64,000 bases of DNA from Rubrobacter xylanophilus (GTDB lineage Bacteria; Actinomycetota; Rubrobacteria; Rubrobacterales; Rubrobacteraceae), in the NCBI RefSeq assembly GCF_007164525.1, contig NZ_AP019791.1, positions 372,001 through 436,000 on the forward strand. Reading direction: 5' to 3'. This document shows positions 33,663 to 41,456 of this stretch, one piece after another. Below the pieces are notes generated by a model. That model saw nothing but the letters and a program-made list of their open reading frames with translations. It ran no database searches and was not told the DNA's origin. How positions within the stretch are numbered: position 1 is the first letter of the stretch; each line of letters begins with the position of its first letter. A program made the position numbers and the translations under genes.

Positions 33663-34123
33663 TCGTTGCCGTGGATCTCGAGGAGCTCTTCGGGGGATCG
33701 TTCGTGAACTGGGAGGCCGTCGGAGATTCCTTCGCCAAGCGGACCGTGGCCTCCCGGTTGCTGCTCTTCGCCGCCCGCCGCTACCTGGAGGTGGCCCGCG
33801 GCGAGCCCGACGGGGAGCGGGAGCGGCTCGTAGCCGGGCTTCCGCTCCCCGGGGAGGTGCGGCGGGCCTTCGCGGCGCCGCCGCGTCCGGAAGAGCCGCC
33901 GGCGGAAGAGTGGGGGAGGTTCATAGACGCCGCCATCGCCGCCGAGCTCGAGACAGTCTCCTACGGGGAGCGCCCGCCCATCCTCTACGAGCTGCGGACC
34001 GGGCTCTCCCGGGCCGCGGAAGAGGCCGGGGAGAGCTCCGCGCTCGGCCGCTGGTTCCTCGGGCGGCGGGATGCACTGCCCGGCTCGGACCTCCCCGACG
34101 ACCCCGGATACCTTCCCGTCTAG
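33659..34123 (+). CDS. protein of unknown function coupled to the PBP gene
   Basis: A 154-residue, soluble, mostly helical acidic protein (VDLEELFGGSFVNWEAVGDSFAKRTVASRLLLFAARRYLEVARGEPDG...). Not recognised; no signal peptide or membrane span. The GTG at 33659 overlaps the PBP stop, and a second in-frame GTG at 33671 is possible. The four-base overlap suggests it is made together with the PBP and might assist it in the cytoplasm, but there is no direct evidence. Confidence 0.68.
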   Translation: MIVAVDLEELFGGSFVNWEAVGDSFAKRTVASRLLLFAARRYLEVARGEPDGERERLVAGLPLPGEVRRAFAAPPRPEEPPAEEWGRFIDAAIAAELETVSYGERPPILYELRTGLSRAAEEAGESSALGRWFLGRRDALPGSDLPDDPGYLPV

Positions 34124-34131
34124 AGGCGGCG

Positions 34132-34160
34132 TTTACCCGCCCTGCGGGCTGCAATAGAAT
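34132..34160 (+). promoter_or_regulatory. promoter of the malic enzyme gene
   Basis: TTTACC (34132-34137), a 17-base spacer and TAGAAT (34155-34160). The start would be near 34167, giving a leader of about 33 nt with AAGGGGCAGG before ATG 34200. Confidence 0.65.
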
Positions 34161-34199
34161 TGGGCCATCGGGAGTATCGGATTCTCCGGAAGGGGCAGG

Positions 34200-35645
34200 A
34201 TGGAGGCCATACCCAGCGCGAGCTACAGTATGACCCTCAGGGTCGAGTTTCCCCACCGGGCGGGGGCTCTGGGCAGGATCCTCACGACCATCGGGGATGC
34301 GGGCGGGATGGTCGGGGCCATAGACATCGTAAGGATGGGGCAGGAGCGCTCCGTCCGGGACATCACGGTCAACGCCCGCGACTCCGAGCACGGCCAGCGG
34401 ATAGTCCGGGCGGTGGACGCGCTGCCAGAGGTGCGGGTGGTGAACGTCTCCGACCGGACCTTTCTGCTGCACCTCGGCGGCAAGATAGAAGTGCATTCCA
34501 AGATACCCATCCGAACCCGCGACGACCTCTCGATGGCCTACACCCCAGGGGTGGCCCGGGTGTGTCGCGCCATAGCCCAGGAGCCGGAGCGGGCCTTCAA
34601 CCTCACGATAAAGCGCAACGCGGTGGCGGTCGTCACCGACGGGACGGCGGTGCTGGGGCTCGGGGACATCGGTCCCTACGCCGCGATGCCGGTCATGGAG
34701 GGCAAGGCGATGCTCTTCAAGGAGTTCGCCGGGGTGGACGCCTTCCCGATATGCCTGGACACCAGGGATCCGGACGAGATCGTGCGCACCGTCTCGCACC
34801 TGGCGCCGGCCTTCGGCGGGATAAATCTGGAGGACATCTCGGCCCCGCGCTGCTTCGAGATCGAGGAGCGTCTGAAGAGGGAGCTGGACATCCCGGTCTT
34901 CCACGACGACCAGCACGGCACGGCGGTGGTGGTGCTCGCCGCCCTCATCAACGCGCTCAAGCTCGTGGGCAAGCGCATGGAGGGGATCAAGGTCGTCCTC
35001 AGCGGGGTGGGCGCTGCCGGGGTGGCCTGCGCCAGGATCCTGCTCGCCGCCGGGGTGAGGAACATCATCGGCTGCGACCGCCACGGCATCGTGTACCGGG
35101 GACGGGGGGATGCGGACACCTCGCAGGGGTGGTTCGCCCGGCACACCAACCCCGAGAACGTAAGGGGAACCCTTTCGGACGCCATCCGGGGCGCCGACGT
35201 CTTCATCGGGGTCTCGGTGCCGAACGTGCTGACGGTGGAGCACATAGAGAGCATGTCCCGCGACCCCGTAGTCTTCGCCATGGCCAACCCGGACCCGGAG
35301 ATCCGGCCGGAGCTGGCCTACGGGCACGCCAGGATCATCGCCACCGGCCGCAGCGACTACCCGAACCAGATCAACAACGTCCTCTGCTTCCCGGGGATCT
35401 TCCGGGGGGCGCTGGACATTCGGGCCCGGGAGATCAACGAGGAGATGAAGCTCGCCGCGGCCCGCGCGATAGCCGGCGTGATCCCGGAGGAGAGCCTCTC
35501 GGAGGACTACATCATCCCCTCGGTCTTCGACGAGCGGGTCGTGCCGGCGGTGGCCGGGGCGGTGGCGGAGGCCGGGGTGGAGTCCGGGGTGGCCCGGCGG
35601 GTGCGGGAGCGAGCCGAGACGGACTTCTCTGCGGCCTCCTTCTGA
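34200..35645 (+). CDS. NAD(P)-dependent malic enzyme with N-terminal ACT domain
   Basis: Oxidatively decarboxylates malate to pyruvate. 481 residues. An ACT domain fills about residues 8-85 (SMTLRVEFPHRAGALGRILTTIGDAGG...), pointing to control by a small ligand. The malic domain follows: DLSMAYTPGVARVCRAIA, RNAVAVVTDGTAVLGLGDIGP, KAMLFKEFAGVDAFPICLDT (catalytic Lys), INLEDISAPRCFEIEE, and HDDQHGTAVVVLAAL. The NAD(P) domain has VVLSGVGAAGVACARIL and ANPDPEIRPE. The length without ACT equals the short bacterial form lacking a phosphotransacetylase tail. Confidence 0.93.
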   Translation: MEAIPSASYSMTLRVEFPHRAGALGRILTTIGDAGGMVGAIDIVRMGQERSVRDITVNARDSEHGQRIVRAVDALPEVRVVNVSDRTFLLHLGGKIEVHSKIPIRTRDDLSMAYTPGVARVCRAIAQEPERAFNLTIKRNAVAVVTDGTAVLGLGDIGPYAAMPVMEGKAMLFKEFAGVDAFPICLDTRDPDEIVRTVSHLAPAFGGINLEDISAPRCFEIEERLKRELDIPVFHDDQHGTAVVVLAALINALKLVGKRMEGIKVVLSGVGAAGVACARILLAAGVRNIIGCDRHGIVYRGRGDADTSQGWFARHTNPENVRGTLSDAIRGADVFIGVSVPNVLTVEHIESMSRDPVVFAMANPDPEIRPELAYGHARIIATGRSDYPNQINNVLCFPGIFRGALDIRAREINEEMKLAAARAIAGVIPEESLSEDYIIPSVFDERVVPAVAGAVAEAGVESGVARRVRERAETDFSAASF

Positions 35646-35667
35646 TGTACTTTTCGGCGTTCGCGAA

Positions 35668-35673
35668 TAGAAT
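35668..35673 (+). promoter_or_regulatory. -10 box deciding the start of the ferredoxin-like gene
   Basis: TAGAAT ends one base before the ATG at 35674 and six bases before a second in-frame ATG at 35680. Transcription would start at about 35680, so only the second ATG can be used from this promoter, as a leaderless start. Confidence 0.5.
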
Positions 35674-35679
35674 ATGCCC

Positions 35680-35979
35680 ATGCCCGGTCTGCGGCAGATA
35701 TTCGTCTGTGCCACCCCCGGGGAGGGGCGCTGCGGGGAGAAGGGCGGGGCGCATCTTCTGAAGCTGTTCCGGGAGGAGGTGTCCCGGCGCGGGCTGCCGC
35801 CTTCCTCGGTGGTGCGCAACGGCTGCGCCCGGCGACACCACGAGGGGCCGGTGGTCTTCGTGTTCCCGGATGACGTGTGGTACACGCGGGTGAGGCCGGA
35901 GGACGTGCCCCGGATCGTCGAGCGGCACCTGGTGCGCGACGGGGCCCGGGAGCGGGCCGGGAGGATCTCTTCTCTCTAG
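35680..35979 (+). CDS. thioredoxin-like [2Fe-2S] ferredoxin-type protein with a His in place of the fourth Cys
   Basis: A 99-residue protein of the thioredoxin-like 2Fe-2S ferredoxin group (NuoE/Fdx family). Cys10 and Cys18 in FVCATPGEGRCGEKGG match the first ligand pair, and VVRNGCARRHHEGPVVFVFPDDVWYTRVRPEDVPRIVERHL matches the second half. The usual second motif GCxxxC reads GCARRH here, so Cys49 is kept but the fourth position (residue 53) is His. It may bind a Cys3His cluster or none. ATG 35680 is chosen from the promoter; ATG 35674 adds two residues. It faces the second NDH-2-like gene with a four-base overlap of stops. Confidence 0.8.
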   Translation: MPGLRQIFVCATPGEGRCGEKGGAHLLKLFREEVSRRGLPPSSVVRNGCARRHHEGPVVFVFPDDVWYTRVRPEDVPRIVERHLVRDGARERAGRISSL

Positions 35980-37262
35980 GGGAAGCCCAGCCGCCCCATC
36001 TTTTCCATTGCCCAGTCGCTTGCGGCGAGCAGCCGCTGGCGTCGGCCCCGCAGGTAGTACAGCAAGGCGCTTCTGTAGAGCGCCTGGGCGGGTGCCCCCC
36101 GGATCCGACGCCCGAAGGGGCTGGCCACGGCGCTCTGCGGTCCGAGGCTGACGGCGTATCCCCGGTCCACGAACCGGAAGGGTGGCCGCGGCGAACCTCG
36201 CAGCCGCCGCCACACGTCCCGGGCGGCGTAGGGTCCTTGCTGCACGGCGACGGAGCCGGTGGGCGGGAGCGGGCCGGTTTGCGGGTCTTCCCGGAGCGCG
36301 GCGTCTCCGAGCACGTAGACTTCTGGATGTGCGGTGAGGGTGAGGTGCGGGCCGACCTTCGCCCTCCCCGCATCGTTCTGCGGAACGGGAAGCTCCCGGA
36401 TGAGCCGGGAGGCCCGTACCCCGGCGGTCCAGATTCGGATGCGGGCCGGAAGCCATCTCCCGCCCGCCAGAACGCCTTCCTCTGAGGCGTCCTCCACCGG
36501 GGAGTGGAGGCGCACCTCTACCCCCATGCGTACGAGTTCTTCCAGCGCGACCCGGTGGAAATAGGGATCGAGCCAGCTCATGAGGCGCCCTCCGGCCTCG
36601 AGCAGAACCACCCGCAGCCCGGGGTGCTGGTGGCGTCCTGCCCGCCGCCGGAGGTAGCGGGAGAGGATGGCGAGCTCCGCGGCGAGCTCGACCCCGGTGG
36701 TCCCACCGCCTGCCACGGCGACGGTGAGGCCGCTGGGGGATGGGCCTCGGGAGTGTTCCCGCCAGGCCGCGGCCAGGGCGTCGCGGAGCCGGAGGGCATC
36801 CTCGAGGGTGTGGAAGGGCATGAGGTGCGGCGCCAGGTTCTCCGGGGGAGGTAGGGGGTCGCTTCCCGGTGCGAGGACGAGGTATTCGTAGGAGATCTCG
36901 CCGCGCGAGGTGAGCAGGAGCTTCCCCTCCAGATCCACACCGGTGACCTCGGCCCGCAGGAAACCGCAGCGGCCGTGCAGCGCCGGTACTACTGGAAGGG
37001 TGACGCTGTCCGGGTGGAGCCGGCCCGCGGCGACCTCGTGGATCAGGGGAGCGAAGACGTAGCGGTCCGAGCGGTCCACCACGAGCGTCTCGCCCGGCCG
37101 GCGCAGGGCGGGGGGGAGGCTGCGGGCCAGATGCGTGCCGGCGAGCCCCGCCCCGACCACCACTAGCCGGGCTCTGGCCGGGGCGCTCAGAGAACCGCCC
37201 GCCGGGTCTCGTCCGCCGCGCGCTTCATGGAGAGGCAAGTATAGCCGAAGGTGCGGGGACAT
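35976..37262 (-). CDS. second NDH-2-like FAD/NAD(P) oxidoreductase
   Basis: About 400 residues of FAD-dependent pyridine nucleotide-disulfide oxidoreductase fold: RLVVVGAGLAGTHLARSL (FAD), LTVAVAGGGTTGVELAAELA (NADH), RIWTAGVRAS and VYVLGDAA. RLLAASDWAMEKMGRL at the end is a possible membrane-contact helix. It probably oxidises NADH with quinone. The start is uncertain: ATG 37262 is the first in frame, but low third-position GC up to about 37200 and a TATACT box at 37243-37238 suggest translation starts downstream, where only GTG codons at the VVV of the FAD motif are in frame. The true N-terminus may involve a frameshift (see findings). Confidence 0.78.
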   Translation of the reverse strand: MSPHLRLYLPLHEARGGRDPAGGSLSAPARARLVVVGAGLAGTHLARSLPPALRRPGETLVVDRSDRYVFAPLIHEVAAGRLHPDSVTLPVVPALHGRCGFLRAEVTGVDLEGKLLLTSRGEISYEYLVLAPGSDPLPPPENLAPHLMPFHTLEDALRLRDALAAAWREHSRGPSPSGLTVAVAGGGTTGVELAAELAILSRYLRRRAGRHQHPGLRVVLLEAGGRLMSWLDPYFHRVALEELVRMGVEVRLHSPVEDASEEGVLAGGRWLPARIRIWTAGVRASRLIRELPVPQNDAGRAKVGPHLTLTAHPEVYVLGDAALREDPQTGPLPPTGSVAVQQGPYAARDVWRRLRGSPRPPFRFVDRGYAVSLGPQSAVASPFGRRIRGAPAQALYRSALLYYLRGRRQRLLAASDWAMEKMGRLGFP

Positions 37263-37274
37263 TGTGGAATGTGC

Positions 37275-37303
37275 TTTACAAAACATGCGATCATGCGTAG
37301 ACT
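37275..37303 (+). promoter_or_regulatory. promoter of the 111-residue zinc-ribbon-like gene
   Basis: TTTACA (37275-37280), a 17-base spacer and TAGACT (37298-37303). It would start at about 37310, leaving a leader of about 78 nt with GAAAGGGGAAGG just before the TTG at 37388. Confidence 0.6.
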
Positions 37304-37387
37304 CATACGCTGAAGGCCGCCCAGATGCGGTAGGGGTGAGAGGTGCACCTCAGGGGGCCCTCCGCTGAGGCTAGAAAGGGGAAGGTC

Positions 37388-37723
37388 TTGGCAAAGGAGG
37401 CTGCGGGAGCTCGGGAGGCCTCCCCGGGCATCATAGTCCGGCACACGAGCCGGAGGATAGGGGAGCTGGATGTCTGTGAGGCATGCTGGAGTCTGATCGA
37501 GGGACGCATCTCCTTCTCGGAGTTCGTGGACCAGGTTGGGGAGGACTACCGGGAGCTGCTGGAGTTCATGATGGAGCACGACCTGCACCCGGGGAGGCGG
37601 GAGGAGGTGCTCTTCTGCATAGAGTGTTACGAGGCGTCCGGTCGGCTGCGCGCCCTGCTGCGCCGGCAACTGGAGCTGCTGTACCGCAACGGGCGGGGGG
37701 TTGGGGGAGGGGTTCGCGGGTGA
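37388..37723 (+). CDS. protein of unknown function with two CxxC pairs
   Basis: A 111-residue cytoplasmic protein with DVCEACWSLIEG and, 45 residues on, LFCIECYEASGRL; the two CxxC pairs could bind one zinc or an iron-sulfur cluster. Between them lies an acidic helical stretch (FSEFVDQVGEDYRELLEFMMEHDL). Not recognised. TTG 37388 is chosen because GAAAGGGGAAGG lies immediately upstream; an in-frame GTG at 37343 would add 15 poorly coding residues. Its stop overlaps the next small gene (GTGA). Confidence 0.68.
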   Translation: MAKEAAGAREASPGIIVRHTSRRIGELDVCEACWSLIEGRISFSEFVDQVGEDYRELLEFMMEHDLHPGRREEVLFCIECYEASGRLRALLRRQLELLYRNGRGVGGGVRG

Positions 37724-37938
37724 ACCGGGATGTGAAGCGGCGTGCAATCATGCTGGCCTTCACGGCGGTCGCCGGCCTGGTCTCGAGCCGGGTCGCCGAT
37801 CGGTTGCTGGACCGGCCCGAGCGGCGCGGGGTGGCGGACGACCTCAAGGAGGCGTTTCTCAAGGGAGGGGCTTCGCTGGGGGCCACGCTCGCGGCCTCGC
37901 TTCTCGTCCGTGCCCTCATCCGGCGAGGACATCTGTGA
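37720..37938 (+). CDS. small protein with one or two membrane-like helices
   Basis: A 72-residue protein: basic start (NRDVKRRAIMLAFTAVAGLVSSRVADRLLDRP) and a C-terminal hydrophobic stretch (GASLGATLAASLLVRALI). Not recognised. GTG 37720 overlaps the stop of the CxxC protein, so the two are co-translated. Coding support is the clean overlap and high third-position GC. Confidence 0.6.
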   Translation: MNRDVKRRAIMLAFTAVAGLVSSRVADRLLDRPERRGVADDLKEAFLKGGASLGATLAASLLVRALIRRGHL

Positions 37939-37959
37939 GACCTGGGTGCGCTGGTAGGT

Positions 37960-37965
37960 TATCAT
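37960..37965 (+). promoter_or_regulatory. -10 box of the alpha/beta hydrolase gene, leaderless
   Basis: TATCAT ends seven bases before ATG 37973 with no ribosome site between, so transcription should start at the A of the ATG. Confidence 0.5.
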
Positions 37966-37972
37966 TGCGTCC

Positions 37973-39190
37973 ATGAGCACGGCCTTGATCGTCATCCTCG
38001 TCGTGGTGCTGTTGCTCGTGGGCGTCTCGGTTGCGCTCGGGAGGACGACCCACCAGGTCGAGAGTGCCCCCGAGACCGAGTACCTGGAGCTGGAGGGCAT
38101 CTGGGTGCGTTACGGGGTGACCGGTGGCGGGCCGCCGGTCGTGCTGGTGCACGGCTGGCTCTCCTCCAGCCGCATCTGGGAGCAGCTCGCCGGTAGGCTG
38201 GCCCAGCGGTTCACCGTCTACACGCTGGATCTGAGCGGCTTCGGCGACTCGGACAAACCACTCTCCGGGTACGGCATCCGCTACGGCAGCCGGCTGCTCT
38301 ACGCCTTCTGCGCCCACTTCGGGCTCACCCACGCCAGCGTGGTGGGCCACGATCTCGGGGCGAACATGGCCATCAAGCTCGCGGCGGACCATCCGGACGT
38401 TGTGGGGCGCCTCGTCGTCGTCGCCGCCCCGGCGCAGGAAGACCAGATGGATTTGCCAACGCCCCTGTGGCTGGCGACCCTGCCGGTGGTGGGGCCGCTC
38501 TTCTACATGCTGGGGAAGGTCCTGCGTCCGGTGCGGGTGCTCTGGATGCGCCCGTTCGTCGCCGACCCCGAAGAGTTGCCGGAGGAGGTGGTCGAGGATG
38601 CCGCCCGCTCGACCCCTGCTGCGGTGAGCAAGACGCTGCGGGTGGCGCGGAGGGAGCTCTCCGGGGGACGCCTCGCGCGGCAGGCCCGGATGGTTCGGGT
38701 GCCGGCCCTGATCGTGGCCGGCGAGGAAGACCAGATCGTCGATCCCCACTCGGCCGCGGTGTGGGGCAGGAGCCTGGAGCGCTCCGAGGTCTGCCTGATG
38801 GATGGTTGCGGACACCTGCCGATGGTGGAGCGGGTAGCCGGGTTCAACGCCCAGATACTCGCCTTCCTCACCGGCGACTCTCGCTACCTGGACTACGTGG
38901 AGCGCGCCGCCGGGATGCCCGGTGAGGAGCCGACCGAGTCCATGGAGGCGGCTGCTGCGGAAGAGGAGGGGGAAGACGTGCCGTCCGGAGAGGGGCGGGA
39001 GGAGATTCGGCGTGATCTCTTGCGCAACGGACGCTCCGGTACGGGGGACGGACGGGGGAAGATCTTCCCCGAAGTCCCGGAGAACCTCTTCGAGTGGCCG
39101 GGAAGCTGGGAGGAGTATCAGGCTGGCCGCCGCAGGCGCCCGGAGGGCGACGAAGAGGGCAGCGACGGGGAGGAACCCCGCTCCTCCTAG
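37973..39190 (+). CDS. membrane-anchored alpha/beta hydrolase with Asp nucleophile
   Basis: 405 residues. One N-terminal membrane anchor (residues 3-22), an alpha/beta hydrolase core (about 38-305) and an acidic, disordered-looking tail of about 100 residues. The oxyanion HGW motif (VLVHGWLSSSRIW) is present, but the nucleophile elbow reads GHDLGANMA with Asp127 instead of Ser; the His is His281 in GCGHLPMVE and the acid is in GEEDQIVDP. Asp at this place is typical of haloalkane dehalogenases and epoxide hydrolases, so hydrolysis of an epoxide or C-X bond is more likely than of an ester. The substrate is unknown. Confidence 0.83.
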   Translation: MSTALIVILVVVLLLVGVSVALGRTTHQVESAPETEYLELEGIWVRYGVTGGGPPVVLVHGWLSSSRIWEQLAGRLAQRFTVYTLDLSGFGDSDKPLSGYGIRYGSRLLYAFCAHFGLTHASVVGHDLGANMAIKLAADHPDVVGRLVVVAAPAQEDQMDLPTPLWLATLPVVGPLFYMLGKVLRPVRVLWMRPFVADPEELPEEVVEDAARSTPAAVSKTLRVARRELSGGRLARQARMVRVPALIVAGEEDQIVDPHSAAVWGRSLERSEVCLMDGCGHLPMVERVAGFNAQILAFLTGDSRYLDYVERAAGMPGEEPTESMEAAAAEEEGEDVPSGEGREEIRRDLLRNGRSGTGDGRGKIFPEVPENLFEWPGSWEEYQAGRRRRPEGDEEGSDGEEPRSS

Positions 39191-39819
39191 GAGTGGAGAG
39201 GCTCCTTGCGCATGTAGACCCAGGTGTGTATCCCCAGAAAACGCGCTGTGAGCAGCGAGCGCTGGCGGGAGACCTCCCTGTACCCCGCCGAGTCGTAGAG
39301 CGTCAGGGCCGGGATGTTGTTCCCGCTGACGTGCAGACCGACAGCTCGTTTGTCGGCCTCGAGGGCCATCCGCTCCGAGGCGGAGAGCAGGTTCCGGGCG
39401 AGCCCCCTTCTTCTGAAGCCTGGTGCCACCACCAGCCGCTCCACGTAGGCCTCGTCGGGAGAGGTGGTGTAGCGGGGGTAGGAGAGGAGGGTCGTGGCCC
39501 AGAGGGTGCGCAGGAACCCCAGGTTTTGCCGGAAGACCTTCCACAGTCGGCGGGAGAGGAGATCCTCCCGGGGCTCGGTGAGCCGCACGCCGACGCTCGC
39601 CGCGAGGCCCCCGCAGGTCGGGTCTTCGATCACCAGCGACCGGACGCCGCCCAGCTCGTGCTCCAGTTCGATCCACCGCTCCATAATGCGGATGGAGCGG
39701 TCCATCCCGCCGCGGAAGATGGGACGGAATTTGTCTATGAAGCCCTCGATGACGAGCGCGGCCATGGCGGGGCCGTCTTCGGCGGTGGCGTATCGGAGGG
39801 TGAAGTGCTCCATCTCCAT
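39187..39819 (-). CDS. GNAT family N-acetyltransferase
   Basis: A 210-residue GNAT protein. The acetyl-CoA loop is VERLVVAPGFRRRGLARNLLSASERMAL; the C-terminal part is VSGNNIPALTLYDSAGYREVSRQRS. The N-terminus is TLRYATAEDGPAMAALVIEGFIDKFRP. It resembles enzymes that acetylate amino groups of small molecules or proteins; the substrate cannot be told. ATG 39819 has an in-frame second ATG three codons... two codons later. Convergent with the hydrolase gene, stops overlapping by four bases. Confidence 0.86.
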   Translation of the reverse strand: MEMEHFTLRYATAEDGPAMAALVIEGFIDKFRPIFRGGMDRSIRIMERWIELEHELGGVRSLVIEDPTCGGLAASVGVRLTEPREDLLSRRLWKVFRQNLGFLRTLWATTLLSYPRYTTSPDEAYVERLVVAPGFRRRGLARNLLSASERMALEADKRAVGLHVSGNNIPALTLYDSAGYREVSRQRSLLTARFLGIHTWVYMRKEPLHS

Positions 39820-39965
39820 GTCGCAGCCATGCTACCAGAGAACCGCATCTTGCGGAGCCCGATTCGTCCGCCAGGTCTCGTGGTACCGGCGCGAGTACCG
39901 CTCCCGAGGAGCGGGTATAAGTCCCGGGCTGTGGTGTTCCCTCCGGGTGGAAGGCAGGTCGAAGG

Positions 39966-41456
39966 TTGAGATGCGTGCGGGGTAGCGAGGGCCGGAGAGC
40001 CGCCTCGTTCGGTGGTCGGTTGGCTTCTCTGTGGGAGAGCCTCGGATCCAGCCTTTGGTTCCTGCCGTCCAGCATGACGGCAGGAGTAGTGGTGTTGTTC
40101 GGCGTGACTTACTGGATCGACCTGCGCCTGCAGGGTTCCCTCACCGGGCTGCCCTTCCTCTTCTCCGGTAGTCCGGAGTCCTCGCGATCGTTGCTCTCGA
40201 CGGTCTCCGAGAGCCTCATCACGGTGCTCGCGACGACCTTCTCCATCACGATCGTCGCGCTCCAGCTCGCCAGCGGGCAGTACTCGCCGCGGCTCCTGAG
40301 GACCTTTATGGCAGACCGGGGCGTCCAGAGCGTGCTCGGAGCGTACATCGCCACGTTCGTCTACTCTCAGTTGACCTTGCGGGTGACGGGGCGGTCCGGG
40401 CAGGGGGCCGAGGCGTTCAACCCTCTCGTCTCGGTCACGGTGGCAACCGTCTTCGCGCTGGTGTGCATCGGGCTCTTCATCTACTTCATCCAGCACGTAG
40501 CCACCATCATCCAGTCCTCGGCTATAGTCGAGAAGGCGCACGAGGACTCCGTGGGGGCCGTGGAGCGGCTCCCGGCCCTCGACGGCGCGGAGGAGGATGG
40601 TTCCCGGGCACTCCCCGGCGGGCTGAAGGCCGGCGAGGCGGCCGTGCTGACGGCTCGGCGCAGCGGGTATGTGCAGCGTTTGGATCTGGACTTCCTCGCG
40701 AAGGTGGTCTCCGGCGGCATGAAGGAGGGCGGCGTGGTCGTCGTCGAGGTTCCTTGCGGGCCGGGCCGCTTCGTCTCCGCCGGCTTGCCCCTAGCCCGCG
40801 TCTGGCCCTCCGGTGCTCTGGAGGAGACCGGAGAGGGGGCTCATGGCGCTTTCGTCTTCGGCAGGGAGCGCTCCTTCGAACAGGACTTCGCCTTCGGGCT
40901 CAGGCAGCTCTCGGACATCGCCCTCAAGGGACTCTCGCCCGGCGTGAACGACCCGACGACCGCGATGCAGGCCATGGATCGGATGGAGGCAGTCCTGATC
41001 GCTCTGGTAGGCCGGGCGTTGCCCCCTCGGGTACAGGAGAGGGAGGTCGGGGGTGTGAGGGTGGTCTTCGAGGTGGGGGTCTACGACTACGACGACGTCG
41101 TCGGCCTTGCCTTCGACCAGATCCGGCGGGCCGCCTTCACCAGCGGACAGGTCGCCGTCCTGGAGCGGCTGCTGGAGATCCTCGACCGTCTCGCGCGGGC
41201 AAACGCCTCCACCCACCGCCGCCGGGCGCTGTGGGCCCGGGCTTTCACGGTGGCCCGGCTTGCGCCCTCGCAGATGGATGACCCGCACGACGCAACGAAC
41301 CTCCTCCTGCGCGTCCTGGGCATCGGTGCCTTTCTCGCGAGAACCGAGCTGCGGCCGGAGGTGGTGCGAGACGTGAAGGAGATCGCCGAGCTCTCCACAG
41401 AGTTGCCCGGCGGGGAGCGGGTGCGTGCGGCCACCGCCGCCGTATCGGCTAGCTGA
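39966..41456 (+). CDS. DUF2254 membrane protein
   Basis: A 496-residue protein of the DUF2254 family (PF10011). Four membrane helices in the first 180 residues, with the family signature VLATTFSITIVALQLASGQYSPRLLRTFMADRGVQ; the rest is a cytoplasmic domain with RERSFEQDFAFGLRQLSDIALKGLSPGVNDPTTA. The function is unknown. The start is taken as TTG 39966; GTG 39975 in frame is possible. A -10-like TATAAG lies at about 39915-39920. The stop lies inside the end of the convergent ABC permease gene (8-base overlap). Confidence 0.87.
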   Translation: MRCVRGSEGRRAASFGGRLASLWESLGSSLWFLPSSMTAGVVVLFGVTYWIDLRLQGSLTGLPFLFSGSPESSRSLLSTVSESLITVLATTFSITIVALQLASGQYSPRLLRTFMADRGVQSVLGAYIATFVYSQLTLRVTGRSGQGAEAFNPLVSVTVATVFALVCIGLFIYFIQHVATIIQSSAIVEKAHEDSVGAVERLPALDGAEEDGSRALPGGLKAGEAAVLTARRSGYVQRLDLDFLAKVVSGGMKEGGVVVVEVPCGPGRFVSAGLPLARVWPSGALEETGEGAHGAFVFGRERSFEQDFAFGLRQLSDIALKGLSPGVNDPTTAMQAMDRMEAVLIALVGRALPPRVQEREVGGVRVVFEVGVYDYDDVVGLAFDQIRRAAFTSGQVAVLERLLEILDRLARANASTHRRRALWARAFTVARLAPSQMDDPHDATNLLLRVLGIGAFLARTELRPEVVRDVKEIAELSTELPGGERVRAATAAVSAS

